64,000 nucleotides of DNA, taken from positions 868,001-932,000 of the forward strand of contig NZ_LR130778.1 of the NCBI RefSeq assembly GCF_900538275.1, written 5' to 3'. Of this stretch, positions 1 to 9,099 are shown piece after piece. Made by a program: the position numbers and the translations under genes. The stretch comes from Petrocella atlantisensis. GTDB lineage: Bacteria > Bacillota > Clostridia > Lachnospirales > Vallitaleaceae. Position 1 is the first letter of the stretch. Each line of letters opens with the position of its first letter. The notes under the pieces are model-generated. The model was not told the origin of the DNA and made no database searches. It saw only the letters and a list, made by a program, of their open reading frames with translations.

Positions 1-2344
1 AATAAGGGCCAGTCGCTGCTCCTGATAAGATTTGTCCATCCAGTTTATCCGGATAAGTCACACCATACATTGCTGCAATTAATCCACCCATACTATGCCC
101 TAACATATAAATAGGCTTGCCTGGGTTTTCAGATAGTGCCCTTTCAACAATCAAGTCTAGGTCTTCATAGTATTCACTATAAGCGCCCACAATACCTTTA
201 TCACCGTTTTCAATACCTGTTCTTCCATGACCTTTGTGATCCACTCTATAGGCACCATAACCCGCTGCATTAAGTGCCTCTACAAGTTCATTGTACCTGC
301 CAAGATGTTCTGCCAGACCATGTGATAATACAACGACACCTTTCAAGTCTGTCACATCCGTGTTGACCGCATAATAAACTTGCTTTGTACCTGTTGCATC
401 ATTCATAAAACCGTCATCAACAACACTAAAATGTAAAACATTACTATCAAAGGCATAATCACCAGTAATCGCTGTGTCTAATGCCTGTATGGTAAATGCT
501 CTTGTTTCTGATGCTGTGCCGGTAAAGCTGATTTCTACTTGGGTATCATTGATTCTCGTTATAGCACCAAAGGTTAAACCTGTCGTACCTGTGTCAATAT
601 CCCAATTGTTTACATCCTCTACCGTTAAAGCTTCTGCAAAGGTATGCCCTAGATTCTCGACTTGCATATCATAAACTTTGCCTGAAGTTAGATCAATCGT
701 TAATGTTAATCCTGCTGTATTTCTTGCTATCGTCGTATATTCCCCAGGTGTAGCTGTTGTAATGATGGGTTCTTTTCTTGCGACTTGAAGATCTTTCCCT
801 GTGACGTTGGTGCCTTGCGTCACTGCAAATGCAGCCGTTGTAAAATCATAGTAACCCTCTAAACTTACAGTGATTGTATAATTAGCACCTGCTGTAACAC
901 CATTCATACTATATGTACCATTAGCTGCCGGATGAATCATAGATCCAACATTGACACCTGATTGCTTTAATTGAATCGAAGCAACTGACAAATCCGGTGT
1001 TCCTGCGGAGGCTGTTAGTACACCCGTTATCGTTTGTGTACTAGGTGTACTGCTTCCACCGCCGCCACCACTACTTCCACCCGTATTATTTGAAGTGTTT
1101 TCAACAACAGGAGATTGAATCCCTTCTGTTACATTCATCTCTATAGGTGCCTTTTCGAAAATGACACCCCCTGATTTTACATCAACAGTCGAAATCCTAC
1201 CATCACCACTTACTTTTAATGGTGACTCAATGGATAGCTTTGTAACTGTTGTATTTGCGCCAATCAGAATTGTACTGTCTTTAATATCTTTTGATACGGT
1301 CATAGATAATATCTCAGTATTGCCGTGTGTTTGTAACGCAACTTGATTTGCTTGCAACAGAACACTATCAAACTTTCCTTCAAGAACAATTGTCTCTCCT
1401 GCTGCTTGTTCTGCGATTACAATATCTGCACCTTCTACATCAATGGCTACGATTCGAACTCTACCACCAGCTGTTTCTTGAATAATGATCCTATTATACT
1501 GACCACCATTAATATGAATGCTGTTTTCGCCTCCGCCTCTAATATAGGTTTCTCCATTAACGATAATATTATTCAAAGTAACATCGCCTTGTCCTACCGC
1601 TTCATCTATGATCAAGCTTCCGGTAATACTCAGGTTCTGAAGTATAACCCCATCTGCTTTAACAACGACATTACCTTCAATAGTCTCAGCACCTGTTACC
1701 GGACCATATGTCCCTGCTTTATTATAAATTATGGTTCCCATGGCATGATTAAGAGCGACAATAGCCTCTGCTCGCTTTATTTGAGCCGTGGGCTTAAAGC
1801 TACCATCCGGGTAACCACCCATTAATCCTGCTTCTACAAGCGCACCTATAAAGCCACTGCTCCATGATGCCATTTCACTAGAATCCTTAAAATTCATACC
1901 AGCATCTGTGTTTGGTGTCAATGCTTTAACTTTTGCAATGACGATGGCTGCTTCTTGTCTTGAAATAAGATTATTCGGTTGCATTGTACCATCAGGATAA
2001 CCCCCAAGATATCCTGCCGCAACTGCTTTTTGAATAACGTTATAATACCAAACGCCTTCTGTCACATCACTAAATTGAATCTCTACTTCTGCAGTATAAC
2101 CGAATGCATTATTAACTAGGTTCATGAATTCAGCTCTTGTAATACTGTTATCCGGTTTAAAGGAGCCATCCCCATAGCCCCCGGCTAAACCCTTATTCAT
2201 CCATTCTTTGATCGTATTTCCTGCCCAATGGTTCTCAATGTCTGACTTGGCTGAAACACTGATTGTAAATACCGGTATACTGATTGCTAATGATAGTATG
2301 ATTGCAATGAGTTTTTTTGCACCTTTTTTAAATCCTTTCATCAT
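1..2344 (-). CDS. SLH-domain surface protein with C-terminal alpha/beta hydrolase (partial, 3' end outside window)
   Basis: The frame is open from ATG at 2344 to the left edge (781 codons seen). Residues 1-33 form a signal peptide (Lys-rich start, hydrophobic core, VSA cleavage site). Three S-layer homology repeats follow at about 34-80, 92-138 and 150-200, each with a GGYxDGxxxP core; these bind secondary cell-wall polymer. Next come a beta-rich region resembling a right-handed helix (about 210-390), a Gly/Ser linker, a carboxypeptidase-regulatory-like beta domain, and from about residue 655 a serine hydrolase of the monoacylglycerol lipase/S33 type with a GHSMGG nucleophile elbow (Ser751). 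The remaining hydrolase residues lie outside. The start has GGAGG five bases upstream; a second ATG follows at once. Expected role: a cell-surface ester or lipid hydrolase; the substrate is unknown. Confidence 0.85.
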   Translation of the reverse strand, partial: MMKGFKKGAKKLIAIILSLAISIPVFTISVSAKSDIENHWAGNTIKEWMNKGLAGGYGDGSFKPDNSITRAEFMNLVNNAFGYTAEVEIQFSDVTEGVWYYNVIQKAVAAGYLGGYPDGTMQPNNLISRQEAAIVIAKVKALTPNTDAGMNFKDSSEMASWSSGFIGALVEAGLMGGYPDGSFKPTAQIKRAEAIVALNHAMGTIIYNKAGTYGPVTGAETIEGNVVVKADGVILQNLSITGSLIIDEAVGQGDVTLNNIIVNGETYIRGGGENSIHINGGQYNRIIIQETAGGRVRIVAIDVEGADIVIAEQAAGETIVLEGKFDSVLLQANQVALQTHGNTEILSMTVSKDIKDSTILIGANTTVTKLSIESPLKVSGDGRISTVDVKSGGVIFEKAPIEMNVTEGIQSPVVENTSNNTGGSSGGGGGSSTPSTQTITGVLTASAGTPDLSVASIQLKQSGVNVGSMIHPAANGTYSMNGVTAGANYTITVSLEGYYDFTTAAFAVTQGTNVTGKDLQVARKEPIITTATPGEYTTIARNTAGLTLTIDLTSGKVYDMQVENLGHTFAEALTVEDVNNWDIDTGTTGLTFGAITRINDTQVEISFTGTASETRAFTIQALDTAITGDYAFDSNVLHFSVVDDGFMNDATGTKQVYYAVNTDVTDLKGVVVLSHGLAEHLGRYNELVEALNAAGYGAYRVDHKGHGRTGIENGDKGIVGAYSEYYEDLDLIVERALSENPGKPIYMLGHSMGGLIAAMYGVTYPDKLDGQILSGAATGPY

Positions 2345-2430
2345 TTACGCCTCCTAATATAATATATTAAATGCATGGAAAAGCTGTGTTCCTAATTGCC
2401 TCCTCCCTTCTGTTAATTGGCTTTCTAATT

Positions 2431-2481
2431 TATTATGGTACACGAATGCTTGTTAACAATTCATCAACCAATTGTTAACAA
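2431..2481 (-). promoter_or_regulatory. Promoter with overlapping 12-bp inverted repeat, upstream of the SLH-hydrolase gene
   Basis: TTGTTAACAATT at 2450-2461 is repeated as its exact inverse at 2470-2481 with an 8-bp spacer. On the minus strand the gene-proximal arm supplies a -35-like TTGTTA (2459-2454), followed 17 bp later by ATAATA (2436-2431). A bound dimeric repressor would therefore block the promoter. The repeat is seen directly; its operator function is inferred. Confidence 0.45.
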
Positions 2482-2513
2482 AAATGGGCTGTCTCGGATT
2501 TTGAGACAGCCCA
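2481..2513 (-). terminator. Intrinsic terminator of the MalT-like regulator gene
   Basis: The perfect 11-bp arms TGGGCTGTCTC (2485-2495) and GAGACAGCCCA (2503-2513) are followed on the minus strand by a run of T. The structure lies 30 bp past the stop of the upstream minus-strand gene. Confidence 0.85.
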
Positions 2514-2543
2514 TAAAAGTATATGTGTAGTATATGAAATATT

Positions 2544-5500
2544 TTATTTTTCCTTAATCCGCCATAATTCTTCTTCCGTTTTTTTCATCATAACCTGATT
2601 ACCCATTATATGATACAACTCTGCCTTTTTCTGGTAATAGCTTTCATTGTAGTTTTGGTGTTGGATCAGAATATTCATAAAATTAAGGGCTTCTTTATAA
2701 TCCTTCTTTTCCTCAAGTAATGATACTGCTTTTAATATTACATTTTGAAACGTATTATAATACTTTTCCTTTTCCAGATTAAATTCATAGATATCAATAT
2801 CCTCACAAAAAGCACCTTTATAGATATTATTTAGCGCTTTTGCAGACAAAATTAGATCTTCATCTGTATGATTCAAATCTTCAATATGTTGGTTAAAATG
2901 CATTAAATCCGTCGTAATAATCTTGTCATTAATAAAGTAACGGCTATTGGCTTGCCATATGATCTCTTCAAACCCAACATCTTGCATTGCTTTTCTAATA
3001 TAGGTAAGGGAGGTCCTTATATTACCATTGGCTTTGTCTAAATCATAATGCTCAAAAAAAGTGTCCATAAGCTTGTCCTTGGTGACGCCTGTTTTATTAT
3101 GATAAAGTAAGTAATAAAAGATGTGCTTCGCTTTTACCGTTCGCCAACGAACAAGCTTTCCGCCTGCCTTTACAATATTATCACCAAAAAAGCGAACATA
3201 CAGTTTTTCTGAATCGTTCGTTTCTTGCTCCATTAGCCCTTGACCTACCCTATTTTTAATTTCTTCTACAAATGTTGTGTGTATGTGGTTTTGCAAACAA
3301 AAATGATACAAAGGCTTGTAATATTCATAAAAAGTCATAAAGTCCTGAATGTAATAGCCACTTTCAGATAAGTCCATCGTTGTTTGTGCGTACTTAAGGA
3401 CATTTCTTTCATCACCCTTAGCCAAATACGCAGTTGCAATAACAGCACTCAGGGTTGCCACATAGAGTTTTGTACCAAAAGCTTCTGAAGGTACCATTGC
3501 CCGTTTAGCATGTTCAATCGCCAAGTCATAATCCTTTAGAATTAAATACATTTGAGATAACATCATATCCACCATCATAAAACCTAAATGGTTATCTTTA
3601 GGTATACGAGGATAATACTTGCTTACCATTTCTAAAGCTTCATCCTTGCGTCCCAAAAAAGCCAACATCGTTGCATAGGTAAATGTACTTAAATGGTACA
3701 AATTATTATTTTTGTCTACGAAACACTTCATTGTTTCTTTGAAATATTTTTCAGCATGTCCATATTCACCATGATGAAATTCCAGTTCTGCCAAAATACC
3801 ATAAAGCTCCGGCAAATTGGCATTTAACCCAAATCGCTTGGCATTGTCGATTTCTTTTAATACATAGGTTTTACCTTCTTCTAGATGTCCCCAAACCATA
3901 TAGATGCGTATGGTATAAATTATTGAGTTGAGCGGAGATATTTTATCACGATACTTCGCTTGAACGGACATAGCCGTACGATATTCTCCAATTAAATAAG
4001 CCGCATATTCCAAGAGCGCAAATGCCTGTACCTCAGAAGTTTTTATATGATTTTCATTTATTGATAATATTTCATTTTTTAATACAATAAACTCTTCATC
4101 TACCCTGCTTAAAAAGGCACTGATATATAATTTTTCACTTAAAACATCCACCTTTTCATCTAATGGTCGATTATGTATTTTTTTGTAAATCACATTAGCA
4201 AGGGCATAGGCTTCATCAGCTTTGTATTCCATACGCAACACTTTCACCCATATAATATCTGCTTTTAATAAGCCTTCTTCGTCCTTTTGATCTAAGAAAA
4301 GTATGCGTGCATTTTTAATAAATTGTCTTCCACTTTCTACCTCTAGATTCTTAAGGGCTATTAATGCTTTGATGAGTGAAAAGCTCCCATATTCATAGGC
4401 TGTTTTTGTGGATATTTTCTTTTCCCAGTGATAGATTTTTGAGTAATAAGCAATAGAAACATATGTGTACTGGCCTTTTTTCAAGAGAGCATCTGCCCCA
4501 TCATAGTCTCTTGATAAGAGTAAATAATCAATGGCTTCTAGAGTATTATTTCTATAGATATAATAGGCACTTATTTTTTCATAAACCTCTTTTTTATTCG
4601 ATACTTTTTCTTGCAAATAATCTCTAAATAAGTCATGATATTTAAACACACCCGAGTGAATTTTGCTGATAAAAAGACCTTTTCCAGACATCATTTTAAG
4701 CGTTTCATAAGCATTGGTTCTATTGGTAATATAGTTGCATGCCTCAACATCTAATATCTCTAAGAGACAGGTTGAGAGTAAAAATTCTTGATCGTCAAAC
4801 ATTTCAAATATATTATCAAAACATTTTTTGTAGAGTTCTTGAATCTCATAGCCACTTACAAGATTCTCACTTATTGCATGTTGTAAGAGATTAAGCCCAA
4901 AGGGCCACCCATTATTTTTCCGGATGAGTTCTTGATTATATATTTCTTGATGATTCGGTTTGATTTTATCAATAAAGGTATTTTCTTCTGCTTGAGAAAA
5001 CTTCAATTGTTCAATACTAATTTCTGCAAAACGATGACTGGTCAATAAAAAATCCAAATCAAGTGCTGGTTGGGTCCTTGATGCAATAATGACACGAATA
5101 TTTGATGGCAAGTATCTAATAAATACTGCTATGCATTCATGAATGAGGTCCTCTGTTAGATAGTGAAAATCATCAAAAATAATGCATAGAGGATCCTGAG
5201 ACTTTTGTGATAAGTAATTTAACAAATCAGCTACCAGCCCTTTGATGTCGCCTTGATCTAACCTTTCATTCAAAAAAGGTACAATATCCTCTTGATGCTT
5301 ACCAAGACATCTTGCTATACCTTCTGATAAATAGGTCATAAATGTTAGAATCTCATTATCAAACATATCCAAATGATACCACATTACTTTTTCATCGGTC
5401 ATATGGTTGAACTGAGATAGTAATGTTGTTTTTCCATAACCTGCAGGCGCTGTAACAAATATCACATTCTTATTTTTATCTCTTGTCATTTTTTCAAGTA

Positions 5501-5567
5501 ATTCTGAACGTAATATAAATGCTTTTTCTATCGCTGTTGGGCTAAATTTTGCATTAATGATGTTCAT
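2544..5567 (-). CDS. MalT/SARP-like transcriptional activator (STAND ATPase, TPR region, winged helix, BTAD)
   Basis: This 1007-aa regulator carries a P-loop APAGYGKTT (40-48) and a Walker B CIIFDD (128-133), typical of signal-transduction ATPases of the MalT type. A long helical, TPR-like region spans about 330-760. An OmpR-type winged helix lies at about 775-870 and a bacterial transcriptional activation domain at about 880-1000. MalT itself ends in a LuxR helix-turn-helix, so the C-terminus here is of the SARP/AfsR kind instead. Such proteins bind an inducer and ATP, oligomerise and activate transcription. AGGAG lies upstream of the ATG. The neighbouring SLH-hydrolase gene on the same strand is a possible target, but nothing in the sequence proves it. 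The inducer is unknown. Confidence 0.85.
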   Translation of the reverse strand: MNIINAKFSPTAIEKAFILRSELLEKMTRDKNKNVIFVTAPAGYGKTTLLSQFNHMTDEKVMWYHLDMFDNEILTFMTYLSEGIARCLGKHQEDIVPFLNERLDQGDIKGLVADLLNYLSQKSQDPLCIIFDDFHYLTEDLIHECIAVFIRYLPSNIRVIIASRTQPALDLDFLLTSHRFAEISIEQLKFSQAEENTFIDKIKPNHQEIYNQELIRKNNGWPFGLNLLQHAISENLVSGYEIQELYKKCFDNIFEMFDDQEFLLSTCLLEILDVEACNYITNRTNAYETLKMMSGKGLFISKIHSGVFKYHDLFRDYLQEKVSNKKEVYEKISAYYIYRNNTLEAIDYLLLSRDYDGADALLKKGQYTYVSIAYYSKIYHWEKKISTKTAYEYGSFSLIKALIALKNLEVESGRQFIKNARILFLDQKDEEGLLKADIIWVKVLRMEYKADEAYALANVIYKKIHNRPLDEKVDVLSEKLYISAFLSRVDEEFIVLKNEILSINENHIKTSEVQAFALLEYAAYLIGEYRTAMSVQAKYRDKISPLNSIIYTIRIYMVWGHLEEGKTYVLKEIDNAKRFGLNANLPELYGILAELEFHHGEYGHAEKYFKETMKCFVDKNNNLYHLSTFTYATMLAFLGRKDEALEMVSKYYPRIPKDNHLGFMMVDMMLSQMYLILKDYDLAIEHAKRAMVPSEAFGTKLYVATLSAVIATAYLAKGDERNVLKYAQTTMDLSESGYYIQDFMTFYEYYKPLYHFCLQNHIHTTFVEEIKNRVGQGLMEQETNDSEKLYVRFFGDNIVKAGGKLVRWRTVKAKHIFYYLLYHNKTGVTKDKLMDTFFEHYDLDKANGNIRTSLTYIRKAMQDVGFEEIIWQANSRYFINDKIITTDLMHFNQHIEDLNHTDEDLILSAKALNNIYKGAFCEDIDIYEFNLEKEKYYNTFQNVILKAVSLLEEKKDYKEALNFMNILIQHQNYNESYYQKKAELYHIMGNQVMMKKTEEELWRIKEK

Positions 5568-5715
5568 ATCACTATCTCCTTTGTCAAGGTGTTTACCGAG
5601 AAATCTAGAAAACCCTTTGTCATTCTTAATTATAGTACCACAATAATCTCTTTGCTATCAATATATCCACTTAATCTTTATTGCTTATCAATCGTATCAA
5701 ACAAAAAAATCCAAC

Positions 5716-5740
5716 AAAAAAGGGCTCAATATGAACCCTT
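5716..5740 (-). terminator. Intrinsic terminator after the hemerythrin gene
   Basis: Minus-strand arms AAGGGTTC and GAGCCCTT (one mismatch) enclose a 5-base loop and are followed by six T. It is 48 bp past the hemerythrin stop. Confidence 0.65.
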
Positions 5741-5788
5741 CTGTTTCTCAAATGTTCGTAAATATACCATTCACATTAAGAAATTGAT

Positions 5789-6187
5789 TTACTTAACTAC
5801 ACCAACATATTGACTGTCAGTCACTAAGATATGATCGATGAGCCAATCTAAAAGAAAGGTCACAAGATCTTCAAGCACGGACATCTGATTAAAGTCAATA
5901 TCTTTGCTCAGAAAATCTTGTACTTTGGCAACAAAGGCTGCATGCTCCATCTTGTGTGCATTGATTTTATTGTAACCATGTGCTTCCATCATGGCTTCTT
6001 CATCTGCAAAATGAGTAATTGTATAGTCTTTCAGATTCCCAAGTACATAGGTGATATCATCGTAACAATCCACGCCATCTTCAGCGTCATGAATGAGTGC
6101 TTTGACTTCTTCAACCAGATCCACCAATTGCTTATGTTGTTCGTCGATTACAGGTATTCCAAGTGAAAATTTTTCTTGCCATAACAT
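5789..6187 (-). CDS. Bacteriohemerythrin
   Basis: This 132-aa single-domain protein is predicted to be a four-helix bundle. All seven di-iron ligands of the family are in place: His18, His59, Glu63, His78, His82, His119 and Asp124. Such proteins bind O2 reversibly at a non-haem di-iron centre; in anaerobes they serve in oxygen sensing, storage or detoxification. There is no signal peptide or fused domain, so it is cytoplasmic and stand-alone. GGAGGT sits seven bases before the ATG, and the gene has its own near-consensus promoter and terminator, so it is probably monocistronic. Confidence 0.95.
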   Translation of the reverse strand: MLWQEKFSLGIPVIDEQHKQLVDLVEEVKALIHDAEDGVDCYDDITYVLGNLKDYTITHFADEEAMMEAHGYNKINAHKMEHAAFVAKVQDFLSKDIDFNQMSVLEDLVTFLLDWLIDHILVTDSQYVGVVK

Positions 6188-6230
6188 GTCTACTACCTCC
6201 GTCAGTCTATTAAGTTTTTTCCTTAATAAG

Positions 6231-6258
6231 ATTGTATCACCAAGCCGGCTTTTGTCAA
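6231..6258 (-). promoter_or_regulatory. Sigma-A promoter of the hemerythrin gene
   Basis: On the minus strand, a consensus -35 TTGACA (6258-6253) is separated by 16 bp from TACAAT (6236-6231). A short ATTAAG/CTTAAT hairpin lies in the leader that follows. Confidence 0.8.
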
Positions 6259-6346
6259 GGTTGTCTTGAATCTATGGTAAGTTATTTAGATGTAGACTAT
6301 GAATCGATTCTTAATAAGTCACTTTGTATTTTAATTTGTTAATAAA

Positions 6347-6520
6347 AATCCGGATATTGCAATTATCCAGATGGATTCGGTGATTGGAACAAAAGGTGCT
6401 ATTGAGGTGAATCATGAGTTGATAATAAGGGTTCTTACAAAAGGTACCAGCTTGAATGACCTGACACTAGAGGATATCTATTTAATGATGAATCACACCA
6501 AACACCCCCCATATTGTTGA
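6347..6520 (+). pseudogene. Remnant of an IS30-family transposase with an internal deletion
   Basis: The plus strand translates as NPDIAIIQMDSVIGTKGAIE followed by VNHELIIRVLTKGTSLNDLT and EDIYLMMNH, ending in TGA at 6518-6520. The first block matches the DDE-catalytic block of IS30 transposases, where the first Asp stands in an (E/Q)xDTVxGxKGG context. The second matches the later NHELxRxxxPKGTSFxxLTxxD block. In an intact enzyme many residues separate the two; here they are joined directly. There is no start codon, no N-terminal DNA-binding region and no C-terminus. It is a dead fragment; no terminal inverted repeats were recognised. Confidence 0.7.
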
Positions 6521-6638
6521 TATTGACAGTACGTAAGTCTGATTCTTCTGTATCTAAACATATATTTTCTATGTACTTCATTAATTCAGATTCATTACCC
6601 AAAGCAAACTCAGTCTATAATTTTAAAGAAAACATAAA

Positions 6639-6734
6639 CTAGTTCTTTTTCACTAATTTAACTAGAAATATGATTCCAATAAACGTTAAAAGCATTACAA
6701 TTGTTGATACCACAATGAATATACCTAAAGCCAT
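6639..6734 (-). CDS. 31-aa single-span membrane miniprotein
   Basis: ATG at 6734 opens a 31-codon frame ending in TAG at 6641-6639. The product begins MALGIFIVVSTIVMLLTF, continues as a hydrophobic helix to about residue 25 and ends KLVKKN, so one membrane span with a positively charged, probably cytoplasmic, tail. AAAGGAG precedes the ATG and a TATAAT-like box lies about 50 bp further upstream. The composition and charge pattern are those of small membrane subunits or regulators that accompany larger complexes, but no family was recognised and neither neighbour is a membrane protein. Confidence 0.55.
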   Translation of the reverse strand: MALGIFIVVSTIVMLLTFIGIIFLVKLVKKN

Positions 6735-7067
6735 ATTTTATCTTCTCCTTTAGTAATAAAATTCTTACATCATTATTATACGTTGTTGATGCTGTTTCTT
6801 TGTTATACATAACATACCTTCTGAAACTACTATAGTCTTATATTAAAACAGCTTCTAGTCACTATGGTAACATACATGAATTACTTTAGTCATCTATATT
6901 AAGCTTTACACCACACAAAATCAACCTACTTTAGTAGCCAATGATTTTATAAACTGAAGATACACATGTTATAACGGACTTTATTATGTCCAATAACCTT
7001 TCCTTATTATGATTTTTTTTATTGGTTATGCCAGTTTTTTCCTTTTAAGGCATAATAAACTTGCTTT

Positions 7068-7096
7068 TTGACCGATAGGCGGTTAAACTATATGAT
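7068..7096 (+). promoter_or_regulatory. Sigma-A promoter of typA
   Basis: TTGACC (7068-7073) and TATGAT (7091-7096) are separated by 17 bp, about 55 bp ahead of the typA ATG. Confidence 0.7.
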
Positions 7097-7149
7097 TGGA
7101 TACTAAGAATAAATTACGACGTATAAAGTTATTTAGAAAGTAGGATTTT

Positions 7150-8973
7150 ATGAGTAAAGAAAAAATCATTAACATTGCCGTTATTGCCCATGTCGATGCA
7201 GGCAAATCCACGTTGGTTGACACTTTTTTAAACCAAAATGGTGTATTTAGAGCAAATGAAGAGGTCATTGATTGTGTCATGGACAGCAACGACATTGAAA
7301 GAGAACGTGGTATAACGATCTACTCTAAAAACTGTTCAATTCGTTATAAAGATTATAAAATAAATATTGTAGATACACCTGGTCATGCGGATTTTTCTTC
7401 CGAAGTTGAGCGTATTATGAAGACTGTGGATACGGTTATCTTACTGGTTGACTCCAGCGAAGGTCCAATGCCACAAACACGATTCGTACTTCAAAAGTCT
7501 TTGGAAATGAATCTAAGACCCATTCTATTCATTAATAAAATCGACAAAAAAGATGAACGTGCTGAAGAAGTTGTGGATATGACCTTCGATCTTTTCGTAG
7601 ATCTTGACGCAACCGATGAACAACTCGACTTCCCTGTGCTCTATGGTGCTGCAAGGGATGGTTATGCTATAAATGAGATGGGTGAAGAAAGTAGTGATAT
7701 GAAACCTCTTTTTGAAACCATCATTAATCATGTCGATGCCTATCCTGATTATGACGATGAACCTTTACAGATGCAAATATCTGCTCTTGGTTATGATGAT
7801 TATATCGGAAGACTGGGTATCGGACGTGTTACAAAAGGCACAATCAAAGCCGGCCAACAGGTCGCGATTACAAAAAGAGATGGTAGTGTTGCGACCGGTA
7901 AGGTTCTGAAGCTTTTTTGTTATGAAGGCCTAAAACAAACCCCAAAAGACGAGCTGTTTAGTGGTGATATCGCGGTTGTTGCCGGGATTGCAGATTTATC
8001 CATCGGTGAGACCCTTTGTGACATCTACAATGTGCAAGGTATGGAAATGATTCATATAGAAGAGCCGACTTTATCCATGAATTTCTTGGTTAACAGCTCA
8101 CCTTTTGCCGGTCGTGTTGGTAAGTTCGTAACCACAAGACATATTAGAGACCGTCTGGAAAAAGAACTTCAAGTCAACGTGGGTCTAAAAGTAGAAGACC
8201 TTGGCGGCCTTGAAGGTTATAAAGTCTCCGGACGTGGTGAGTTACACTTATCCATACTCATTGAAAATATGAGACGTGAAGGTTATGAGCTGAGTGTCTC
8301 AAAGCCTGAAGTTATCATGCACAAGGAAGATGGAAAGACCGTAGAGCCTATAGAACGTGTCCTAATTACTTTACCGGATTCTTATGTAGGTATGGCCATT
8401 TCTTCTCTAAACAATAGAAAAGGTACCATGGAGAATATGATCTCTGAAAATGGTTTTACCAAAATTGAATATATAGCACCTACACGAGGTCTGCTTGGTT
8501 TCCGTTCTGAAATGATTACAGATTCAAGAGGTGAAGCTACGATTGTTCGTTCCTTTGAAGGATTTGAACGTTATAAAGGTGAGATTCCAAGTAGAAATAA
8601 TGGTGTTCTTGTCTCTGGTGAGCAAGGTATCGCTACCCCTTATTCTCTTAATAACTTATCCGATCGTGCTACTATGACCATTCATACCGGAACAGAAGTC
8701 TACGAAGGTATGATTATTGGTATTAATTCCCGTAAAGACGATATGTCTGTTAACCCAACAAAAAATAAGAAGTTAACGAATACAAGATCATCTGGTAACG
8801 ACGACGCTGTCAAGCTGGCACCACCAAAGATCTTTTCTCTAGAAGAAGCTCTTGAATTCATTGCTGATGACGAATTGGTTGAAATCACACCGGACAGCAT
8901 TCGTCTTCGTAAGAAAATCCTAAGAGAAACAGAACGATTACGTGCCAATAAAAACAGTACCAAAACATCATAA
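7150..8973 (+). CDS. typA: Ribosome-associated GTPase TypA/BipA
   Basis: This 607-aa translational GTPase has the family's usual length and order: G domain with G1 AHVDAGKST (13-21), RERGIT switch I, DTPGHADF (G3) and NKID (G4), then beta-barrel domain II, two EF-G-like domains and the BipA-specific C-terminal domain. BipA binds the ribosome near the EF-G site and assists 50S assembly and translation under stress and at low temperature. The ribosome site is weak (AGTAGGA). The gene has its own promoter and a strong terminator, so it is a single-gene unit. Confidence 0.97.
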   Translation: MSKEKIINIAVIAHVDAGKSTLVDTFLNQNGVFRANEEVIDCVMDSNDIERERGITIYSKNCSIRYKDYKINIVDTPGHADFSSEVERIMKTVDTVILLVDSSEGPMPQTRFVLQKSLEMNLRPILFINKIDKKDERAEEVVDMTFDLFVDLDATDEQLDFPVLYGAARDGYAINEMGEESSDMKPLFETIINHVDAYPDYDDEPLQMQISALGYDDYIGRLGIGRVTKGTIKAGQQVAITKRDGSVATGKVLKLFCYEGLKQTPKDELFSGDIAVVAGIADLSIGETLCDIYNVQGMEMIHIEEPTLSMNFLVNSSPFAGRVGKFVTTRHIRDRLEKELQVNVGLKVEDLGGLEGYKVSGRGELHLSILIENMRREGYELSVSKPEVIMHKEDGKTVEPIERVLITLPDSYVGMAISSLNNRKGTMENMISENGFTKIEYIAPTRGLLGFRSEMITDSRGEATIVRSFEGFERYKGEIPSRNNGVLVSGEQGIATPYSLNNLSDRATMTIHTGTEVYEGMIIGINSRKDDMSVNPTKNKKLTNTRSSGNDDAVKLAPPKIFSLEEALEFIADDELVEITPDSIRLRKKILRETERLRANKNSTKTS

Positions 8974-9007
8974 ATTATTTAAGCATAAAACTATATAGTT
9001 CTACAAA

Positions 9008-9037
9008 AATGCGAAGGTCATATATGACCTTCGCATT
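9008..9037. terminator. Bidirectional intrinsic terminator between typA and the candidate RNA
   Basis: A near-gapless palindrome has arms AATGCGAAGGTCAT and ATGACCTTCGCATT. T-rich sequence follows on both strands, most clearly TTTTTG on the minus strand. It can end typA transcripts and those coming leftward from the promoter at 9835. Confidence 0.85.
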
Positions 9038-9099
9038 ATATTTACTCAATATTCAATTTCATTTCATGCAATTCTCTCGTTTATCCTGTTAGATTTACA

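Larger units (their letters stand above)
6188..7149. other. Gene-poor interval between hemerythrin and typA
   Basis: This stretch holds only the hemerythrin promoter, the IS30 remnant, the 31-aa membrane ORF and the typA promoter region. A TTATGCC/GGCATAA inverted repeat (7026-7032 and 7049-7055) stands just upstream of the typA -35 box and may be regulatory. The rest (about 6750-7020) is AT-rich with no supported feature. Confidence 0.6.

Noticed and set aside
1343-1825. 160-codon plus-strand frame opposite the SLH-hydrolase gene
   Set aside because: It is antisense to a well-supported coding frame with signal peptide, SLH repeats and hydrolase motif, and its own translation has no recognisable domain.
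5589-5813. 74-codon plus-strand frame downstream of the regulator start
   Set aside because: There is no ribosome site, its 5' part overlaps regulatory sequence, it runs through the hemerythrin terminator, and the composition is unlike a protein.
6435-6614. Minus-strand open stretch of 59 codons containing LGNESELMKYIENICLDTEE
   Set aside because: It looks coding in composition but has no start codon, begins right after a stop, runs antisense into the IS30 remnant and matches no family I recognise. At most it is a decayed fragment.
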